A stretch of 9,282 nucleotides of DNA. It comes from Eubacterium sp. Its GTDB lineage: Bacteria; Bacillota; Clostridia; Oscillospirales; Acutalibacteraceae. The stretch covers positions 1 through 9,282 of the forward strand of contig JAFYFO010000290.1 of the NCBI GenBank assembly GCA_017543725.1, in the 5' to 3' direction. Shown one piece after another: positions 1 through 4,724 of the stretch. Made by a program: the position numbers and the translations under genes. The notes beneath the pieces are model-generated. The model did not search any database, had not been told where the DNA came from, and was given only the letters and a program-made list of their open reading frames with translations. Each line of letters begins with the position of its first letter. Position 1 is the first letter of the stretch.

Positions 1-10
1 CGTTTCATAA

Positions 11-985
11 AATTCCTGCAATGTAACAGGCAGAAAAGCGGGAACATATTATTATTTCTATGTTATCGCAATAAAAACCTCCGGCAGCACCAAAGTTTCG
101 GGCGAGGCGAGCAATGTTTTCAAAACCTGCACAAAACCGTCGCAGGTTAAGGTTAATTTTGTCACCAAATCAAAAGACAAAAAAAGCCTTAAAATCGAAT
201 GGCAGAAAGTTAACTGCACAGGATATGAACTTGAATATTCAACCGATAAAAACTTTAAAAAAGGCGTTAAAAAAGTTATCATAAACGGCGCTTCGAAAAC
301 TTCAAAGAAAGTCAGCATTAAAAAGAGCGATAAAACCTATTATGCAAGAGTTCGTGCGTTCAGAAAGTATAATAACGGCAAAACAACCGTGTACGGAAAG
401 AGAAGCGCGAAAATCTCTTCAAGTTTCAGCAAATTATACGCAAGTTACACAACCAATTATGTTTATAATCCTCCGCGAACAGTTAATCTGAAACTTGCCT
501 GCAAAGCGATAAACGGAAAAATCGTTTATCCCGGCGAAGTTTTCTCCTTCAATCAGACCGTCGGAAGAAGAACAGAGGCAAAGGGATATAAAGAAGCATA
601 TGTTTTCACAGGACCGACAACTCACCAGATGGGAGTCGGCGGCGGAGTTTGCCAGGTTGCTTCAACAATGTTCAATGCGGCGCTAAGAGCGAATTTCGGC
701 ATTGTTGAAAGGCATCAGCATTCTCAGAGAGTAACCTATTGTCCGCTTGGAAGAGACGCGGCAATTTATTGGGGCTCAGAGGATTTCAAATTCAGAAACA
801 CAACGAATTATCCCATCAAGATTAAAATGAGATGCGGCGACGGTTCGCTCACTTGCTCATATTATGTTTGCTATAATGTTTCTCATAAGAAAGTTGATTT
901 ATCCGTTTCAAGAAACGGAAACCGTTTCACTCTTAAGAGAAAAGTCGGCGGCAAGGTTAACTACACCGCTTATTCAACTTATTAA
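11..985 (+). CDS. FN3-VanW domain cell-wall protein, 5' part missing (partial)
   Basis: The open frame runs from 11 to a TAA at 983-985 (324 codons visible). Residues 1-40 look like the end of an FN3 domain (AGTYYYFYVIAIKTSG), about 44-135 a second FN3 domain ending in KTYYARVRAF, and about 140-310 a VanW domain with the family signatures YPGEVFSFNQTVG, GGGVCQVASTMFNAAL and PLGRDAAIYWGSEDFKFRN. The conserved cysteine is codon 650-652. VanW was named from vancomycin-resistance clusters; I recall recent work in Clostridioides difficile assigning VanW domains L,D-transpeptidase activity with this cysteine, so a peptidoglycan cross-linking role at the cell surface is plausible but inferred. The GTG at 389 lies inside the FN3 domain and is not a credible start: it has no signal peptide and would cut the fold. 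The same frame has TAA at 8-10, so the upstream part must be in another frame (frameshift or sequence error) or is lost. VanW assignment is secure; intactness of the gene is not. Confidence 0.85.
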   Translation, partial: NSCNVTGRKAGTYYYFYVIAIKTSGSTKVSGEASNVFKTCTKPSQVKVNFVTKSKDKKSLKIEWQKVNCTGYELEYSTDKNFKKGVKKVIINGASKTSKKVSIKKSDKTYYARVRAFRKYNNGKTTVYGKRSAKISSSFSKLYASYTTNYVYNPPRTVNLKLACKAINGKIVYPGEVFSFNQTVGRRTEAKGYKEAYVFTGPTTHQMGVGGGVCQVASTMFNAALRANFGIVERHQHSQRVTYCPLGRDAAIYWGSEDFKFRNTTNYPIKIKMRCGDGSLTCSYYVCYNVSHKKVDLSVSRNGNRFTLKRKVGGKVNYTAYSTY

Positions 986-1036
986 TGACGAATTGAGGAT
1001 TGGTAAGCCCAAACCCATAATAATCAAATCTTATTC

Positions 1037-1065
1037 TTGACAAACGGATATTAAAGGAATATAAT
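1037..1065 (+). promoter_or_regulatory. consensus sigma-A promoter of thiT
   Basis: TTGACA at 1037-1042 and TATAAT at 1060-1065 are separated by exactly 17 bases, a full match to the housekeeping promoter consensus. The predicted transcription start is near 1072, which puts the thi-box aptamer at the extreme 5' end of the transcript, as expected for a riboswitch-controlled gene. It lies 52 bases after the VanW gene stop, so thiT is an independent transcription unit. Confidence 0.9.
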
Positions 1066-1075
1066 ACCAAAGAAT

Positions 1076-1146
1076 TAAATAAGTCAGGGGTGCCGAAAGG
1101 CTGAGATTATACCCATAAGAAGCACGGTAATGCGGGCTTTTAAGAC
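1076..1146 (+). promoter_or_regulatory. TPP riboswitch (thi box), divergent P4/P5 arm
   Basis: The pyrimidine-sensing half is textbook: GGGGTGCC at 1087-1094, a GAAA loop (1095-1098), GGCTGAGA at 1099-1106 and ACCC at 1111-1114. This gives P2 (GGGT 1088-1091 with ACCC), a minimal P3 (GCC/GGC) and the conserved CTGAGA bulge. The half that normally binds pyrophosphate is only about 22 nt (1115-1136) and lacks the usual ACCTGAT...CCAGCG...AGGGA consensus; only GGTAATGC (1126-1133) resembles it. Possible helices are GCA 1122-1124 with TGC 1131-1133, or AGAAGC 1118-1123 with GCTTTT 1136-1141. Position in front of thiT and the switchable terminator downstream support thiamine-responsive control. 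Exact ligand and fold are inferred. Confidence 0.8.
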
Positions 1147-1158
1147 GGATATAAAAAC

Positions 1159-1188
1159 AAAAGCCCCATCTTTGGGGCTTTTTCTTTT
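1159..1188 (+). terminator. riboswitch expression platform: intrinsic terminator
   Basis: AAAAGCCCC (1159-1167) pairs with GGGGCTTTT (1174-1182) around an ATCTTT loop and is followed by a U-rich run to 1188, all before the thiT Shine-Dalgarno site. The 5' arm can instead pair with GGGCTTTT at 1134-1141 (8 bp with AAAAGCCC 1159-1166), forming an anti-terminator. The 1134-1141 sequence is at the 3' edge of the aptamer, so ligand-stabilised folding should free the terminator arm and stop transcription. This is visible base complementarity; the on/off behaviour is inferred. Confidence 0.88.
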
Positions 1189-1215
1189 GGCTTATTAAAG
1201 GAAGGAGAAATAAAA

Positions 1216-1881
1216 ATGAATTCAAAAACAAAAAGACTGACAACAACGGGCGTTTTAATCGCACTCGGAACAATCCTGAGTTTTATTAAGGTTTATGAAC
1301 TTCCGTACGGCGGTTCGATAACGCTTGCTTCAATGGTTCCCATAATCATAATCGGCTATAAATACGGCGTTAAATGGGGGATTTTTTCCGGTTTCATCGG
1401 AGCAATAATACAGGCGATTCTCGGCGCAACGGCAAGCCAGGCATTTGCAGGAATGTATGATTCCGAAAATGTTGGCAAATCCGTTTTAAATATTATTCTT
1501 ATGGCGCTTCTTGATTATATCGTTGCTTTCACTGTTCTCGGACTTTCGGGAATGTTTAAAAACAAAATCAAAAACGATACTGCCGCTTTTGCACTCGGCG
1601 GAGGCGTTGTTTGCTTATTAAGATTTGTTGCTCATTTCCTTTCGGGCTGGATTCTCTGGGGAAGTTATGCGGAATGGTTCTTCACTGAGAAGATGAACAA
1701 TTCTTTCTCTCAGAGCGTTCTCGGCAAGTTTTCGGGTCAGAGCCTTGCAATTATCTATTCAGCGGTTTATAACGGAAGTTATATGCTTCCCGAATTGATT
1801 ATAACGGTTGTTGCCTGCCTTGCTCTTATTTCGGTTAAGCCGGTCAGAAAACTCATTGTTAACCCCGAAACCAACGCATGA
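1216..1881 (+). CDS. thiT: thiamine ECF transporter S component ThiT
   Basis: A 221-residue polytopic membrane protein, the usual length for ThiT/YuaJ, the substrate-binding subunit of an energy-coupling-factor importer for thiamine. Family marks are LLDYIVAF (98-105), LRFVAHFLSGWILWGSYA (135-152) and AVYNGSYMLPE (183-193). Spacing of H140 to W148 and of Y181 to N186 matches the thiamine-contacting His/Trp and Tyr/Asn of the Lactococcus ThiT structure as I recall it, so the binding site seems intact. The ATPase and EcfT subunits are not in the window and are presumably shared and encoded elsewhere. The start is fixed by the AAGGAG site at 1202-1207, eight bases before ATG. The gene is monocistronic: own promoter, thi-box leader and a strong terminator right after the TGA. 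The riboswitch context rules out close relatives such as the riboflavin or biotin S components. Confidence 0.95.
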   Translation: MNSKTKRLTTTGVLIALGTILSFIKVYELPYGGSITLASMVPIIIIGYKYGVKWGIFSGFIGAIIQAILGATASQAFAGMYDSENVGKSVLNIILMALLDYIVAFTVLGLSGMFKNKIKNDTAAFALGGGVVCLLRFVAHFLSGWILWGSYAEWFFTEKMNNSFSQSVLGKFSGQSLAIIYSAVYNGSYMLPELIITVVACLALISVKPVRKLIVNPETNA

Positions 1882-1885
1882 TAAA

Positions 1886-1922
1886 AAATAAACGGGACTG
1901 AGCAGTCCCGTTTATTTATTTT
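1886..1922. terminator. bidirectional intrinsic terminator between thiT and GH25 gene
   Basis: AAATAAACGGGACT (1886-1899) and AGTCCCGTTTATTT (1904-1917) form a perfect 14-bp stem with a GAGC loop. On the plus strand it is followed by ATTTT; on the minus strand the stem is followed by a further T-run (complement of 1882-1888). It therefore ends both convergent transcripts. The 3' arm touches the stop codon (1916-1918) of the minus-strand GH25 gene. Confidence 0.9.
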
Positions 1923-3823
1923 GTTTTAACAGATAGTTTTGAACTCCAGGGGGAGTAAAGTTTTTTATTGTTTCTTGTTTTAAACGCCCTGACTTTAACA
2001 TAATATGTTTTGTTCGACTGAGCGGTTGTTAAAACGGTTGAAAGCGATTTTCCCGAAACATAAACGCTTTTATAATTCGATGAAAAATTGCTCGTTGTGC
2101 TCCACATAACCTGATAGCCCGAAGCGCCGCTGACTTTCTTCCAGTTAACCGAAATTCGTTTTGAAGCGCCCGATTTAGCGCTTGAAATTTTGGGAGCGCG
2201 AAGAGAAGTGTAGGCATAAAACTTATCGCTTTTTGCGCTTTTGAGGAGTTTTCCGTCTTTGGATTTCTTATAGGCTTTAACTCTGAAAGTATATTTCTTG
2301 TTTTCTGCAAGCGAGTCAACATTCAAATAGTTGTTTTTGCCGCCATTAACCGTTTTAAAGAGTTCGTATTTCTTATCACTGTAATTATACTGATAAACTT
2401 CATAATAACTTGCGTTGCTCTGTTTCTTCCATTTTAGTGTGAAGGAAGTCGGGGTAACGCTTATTGTTTTCAGTTCGGTCGGCTTCGCGGGTTTTGTTGC
2501 GGTTTCGAATTCGTCGCTGTATATTCCGTAGTAGTTAACATCGTCAACTTTTTTATAAGCGCGAACTCTTATTCTGTAGTTTGAAGCGGAGTTCAAATCG
2601 GGTATTTCAATATTCGTTTCACTCGTTGTTCCGACTTTAACCCAGCCGTCTTTCCTGTGAACCTGAACATAGTATTTCTTTGCGCAATCGCTCTTGTCCC
2701 ACGAAACTTCAAGTGAATTTGTTTTTCTCTCTTCAAGTTTAACATCCGTTATCTCGGGAGGAACGATTGAAAATGTTTTAGTGCATTTATTGTAGTCTTT
2801 AAATTTGTTTATTCCCGTAACGGTAACTCTTGCGCTGCCGATTTTAACATTGTCTTCAAGCGAAACATAATAATCCTCGCCCTTAACAAGTTCTTTTTTG
2901 CCGTAGTAAACCTTGAAAGCGGGGCTGACGGGCTCTCCCGTGTATTCCTGTTTTTTGATATCCTCAATATCAAAGCCCTTGCTAAGCAACGGAGTTAATT
3001 TATCATAATAGATGTAGTTTGAATCAACATAGCCGGATATACCGCTGACCTTACCCGAACCGTTTGAACCGTCGGGGTCACCTCCGGCGTATTGCCATAT
3101 TTGATATTCTCCCGCATATGATGTTTTTGGATTGTATTCGGCAACCCAAACAGGATATTTTTCTTCAAACTGAGTTCTGTCAAGATTGCTATTAAGGAAA
3201 GAACGGCAAGCGTATATTCCTGCTCTGTAGCCGGCATTTTCTATTGTTTCACAGAAAGCAATAGCATTTTTAGTCATCTTTGTTCTATTTAAGGAGCCGT
3301 CTTTCCATGCTTTTTCCAATCTGCCTTTTTGTGTTCCTGCAAACTCATAGTCAAAGTAAACAGGAAGAGAAAACTTATAACCCTTTATATGCTTTAAAAC
3401 GAATTTTGCTTCTTCTTTTGCTTCTGCTTCTGTCTTAGCCTGAGAATAAAAGTAAACTCCAACCTCGAATCCGTTGGAAAGAGCATCTTTGATATATTCA
3501 TCAAATCTTTCATCTTTTTTTAACGGACCTTCTGACGCCCAGCCTCGGACTCCTACGCGCAATATGATAATTTTGGTGTCTGTTTTTTTTACTTTCTTAA
3601 AATCAACATCACCCTGCCAAGAAGAAATATCAATTCCGTTTACAATATCGCTATTATCAAATCTACTGTTGTGGGTCAGTGTTTTTTTGGTGTAAATGCT
3701 TGTTGTTGTCTGCGCAGCACTTGCATTGAAGGGCATAGCAAAGCAAAGCACGATTAAAAGCGTCAATGCGCAGAACTTAGTTATAATCTTCTTTTTCGAT
3801 GTACCAATAGTTTTTGTCAACAT
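1916..3823 (-). CDS. secreted GH25 muramidase with Ig-like and three FN3 domains
   Basis: A 635-residue exported lysozyme-type enzyme expected to cleave the MurNAc-GlcNAc bond of peptidoglycan. Residues 1-37 form a signal peptide (KKK, hydrophobic core, NASAAQ). The GH25 domain spans about 60-275: GIDISSWQG with D65, the catalytic DxE pair D158/E160 in VYFDYE, IWQYAGG, and YVDSN near the end. An Ig-like repeat of the YTGxxV...YYGKKELVKGEDY type covers about 290-353. Three FN3 domains follow (about 355-443, 446-540, 543-635), each with the W..V.....Y.V.. and Y..RV+A pattern; these probably bind or span the wall. The ATG at 3823 is chosen because it gives the signal peptide and has AAAGGGG (complement of 3836-3842) 12 bases upstream. 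A longer frame to 3916 would bury the signal sequence and read through the neighbour. It overlaps the preceding GH25 gene by 47 bp, so translation is probably coupled. Transcription ends at the 1886-1922 hairpin. Confidence 0.9.
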   Translation of the reverse strand: MLTKTIGTSKKKIITKFCALTLLIVLCFAMPFNASAAQTTTSIYTKKTLTHNSRFDNSDIVNGIDISSWQGDVDFKKVKKTDTKIIILRVGVRGWASEGPLKKDERFDEYIKDALSNGFEVGVYFYSQAKTEAEAKEEAKFVLKHIKGYKFSLPVYFDYEFAGTQKGRLEKAWKDGSLNRTKMTKNAIAFCETIENAGYRAGIYACRSFLNSNLDRTQFEEKYPVWVAEYNPKTSYAGEYQIWQYAGGDPDGSNGSGKVSGISGYVDSNYIYYDKLTPLLSKGFDIEDIKKQEYTGEPVSPAFKVYYGKKELVKGEDYYVSLEDNVKIGSARVTVTGINKFKDYNKCTKTFSIVPPEITDVKLEERKTNSLEVSWDKSDCAKKYYVQVHRKDGWVKVGTTSETNIEIPDLNSASNYRIRVRAYKKVDDVNYYGIYSDEFETATKPAKPTELKTISVTPTSFTLKWKKQSNASYYEVYQYNYSDKKYELFKTVNGGKNNYLNVDSLAENKKYTFRVKAYKKSKDGKLLKSAKSDKFYAYTSLRAPKISSAKSGASKRISVNWKKVSGASGYQVMWSTTSNFSSNYKSVYVSGKSLSTVLTTAQSNKTYYVKVRAFKTRNNKKLYSPWSSKLSVKTK

Positions 3824-4592
3824 ATTTTGAAGAAACCCCTTTGCATTTTCCGAGTTTTGAATACTGCCAGAAATCATAGTCGCCGTGGAAGGTAACTTTT
3901 TCATTATAATCGGCAACCCATATCATAGTATCACTGCTGAGTTTTTTAACGTTGAGATGAAATCGGAATATGTAACTTGAAGCGTAAACTCCCGGAGTGT
4001 AGCCCGATTTCCTGACTCTTTTGCAAAATGAAGTTATGATACCGGTTATTTCATTCCTTGAAAGAGAAGCGTCGCTCAGCCTGCCGACATTTTCGCCGTT
4101 TGAAGTTGCGTATTCAAAATCAATAACAACCGGAAGTGAAATATCGTATCCCCTGATGTTTTTTATCAGAAATTCAGCCTCTTCCTCGGCTTCTTTTTCA
4201 TTTATTGCCTGGGAATAAAAATAAACTCCGATTGGAATTTTGGCTTTTGAGGCGTTTTTAAGATTGGTTTTTGCTTTTTTATCAAGAAAGATTTCGCCGT
4301 TTGTATATCCGCGGTATCCAACCCTTATAAAAGCAAAATCAACCTCTTTTGCAACCGTTTCCCAGTCGATTTTTCCGTTGTGGTGCGAAACATCTATTCC
4401 GTTTGCAACATCCTTATTAAGTTTTGCAATATTGTGCGTAACTCCGGAAAATGATGAAATAATTAAAGCAACAATGGCAATCAGCGCGGCGCCGATTGCC
4501 AGAGCGCTGAATATTGCTTTCTTTTTGTTTTTTTGCTTTTTTGATTTTGTTTTTCGTTTCGTTTTCGGTTTTGTTTTAGAAGTATCAGTCAT
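3777..4592 (-). CDS. membrane-anchored GH25 muramidase
   Basis: From ATG 4592 the product has 271 residues: a Lys/Thr-rich cytoplasmic head (5-25), a transmembrane signal anchor (about 26-48, AIFSALAIGAALIAIVALII), then a GH25 domain from about 63 to the end. The domain shows GIDVSHHNGKIDW with D67, GVYFYSQA, the catalytic D158/E160 in VVIDFE, FWQYS and YVDKNYW. It is therefore probably an active muramidase tethered to the outer face of the membrane. It resembles the next gene closely (GVYFYSQA, KEEA/EEEAEF, IRGYDISLPV versus IKGYKFSLPV), so the two look like a tandem duplication in which only the second gained FN3 repeats. A TTG at 4628 would add 12 residues; no Shine-Dalgarno site is visible for either start. 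ATG is preferred because a candidate promoter occupies 4600-4628. Operon partner: the downstream GH25 gene, overlapping by 47 bp. Confidence 0.88.
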   Translation of the reverse strand: MTDTSKTKPKTKRKTKSKKQKNKKKAIFSALAIGAALIAIVALIISSFSGVTHNIAKLNKDVANGIDVSHHNGKIDWETVAKEVDFAFIRVGYRGYTNGEIFLDKKAKTNLKNASKAKIPIGVYFYSQAINEKEAEEEAEFLIKNIRGYDISLPVVIDFEYATSNGENVGRLSDASLSRNEITGIITSFCKRVRKSGYTPGVYASSYIFRFHLNVKKLSSDTMIWVADYNEKVTFHGDYDFWQYSKLGKCKGVSSKYVDKNYWYIEKEDYN

Positions 4593-4599
4593 ATTTTGT

Positions 4600-4628
4600 A
4601 TTTTAATATATAAAAATTCAAAGTTCAA
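4600..4628 (-). promoter_or_regulatory. candidate promoter of the GH25 pair, possibly leaderless
   Basis: Read on the minus strand, TTGAAC (4628-4623) and TAAAAT (4605-4600) are 17 bases apart. A start 6-8 bases downstream would fall at or next to the ATG at 4592, giving little or no 5' leader, which fits the lack of a Shine-Dalgarno site. A competing TATAAT (minus strand, 4656-4651) has no recognisable -35 box. AT-rich sequence makes chance matches common, so this is tentative. Confidence 0.4.
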
Positions 4629-4663
4629 TACATTTGATTGAAAATTTACAATTATAGAATATA

Positions 4664-4692
4664 TTGTTATTTTTTATATATTATGGTATAAT
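4664..4692 (+). promoter_or_regulatory. extended -10 promoter of the GH51 operon
   Basis: TTGTTA (4664-4669), a 17-base spacer and TATAAT (4687-4692) preceded by TGG (extended -10, TG at 4684-4685). The predicted start is near 4699, giving a leader of about 26 nt with GGAGAG (4714-4719) five bases before the GTG start. No operator-like inverted repeat is evident around it, so a sugar-responsive regulator cannot be assigned. Confidence 0.75.
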
Positions 4693-4724
4693 CAGTTCAT
4701 TGAATCAGAGATTGGAGAGAAGTT

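Noticed and set aside
389..985. GTG at 389 as the start of the VanW gene
   Set aside because: The frame is open and encodes FN3 sequence for 126 codons upstream; starting here would cut the FN3 domain and give a VanW protein without an export signal.
3824..3916. Longer N terminus for the FN3-bearing GH25 protein
   Set aside because: It would place 31 extra residues before a clear signal peptide and comes only from out-of-frame reading of the overlapping upstream GH25 gene.
4593..4628. TTG at 4628 as the start of the anchored GH25 protein
   Set aside because: It has no Shine-Dalgarno site and overlaps the best promoter match; the added residues do not resemble coding sequence of the family. 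It remains a possible alternative.
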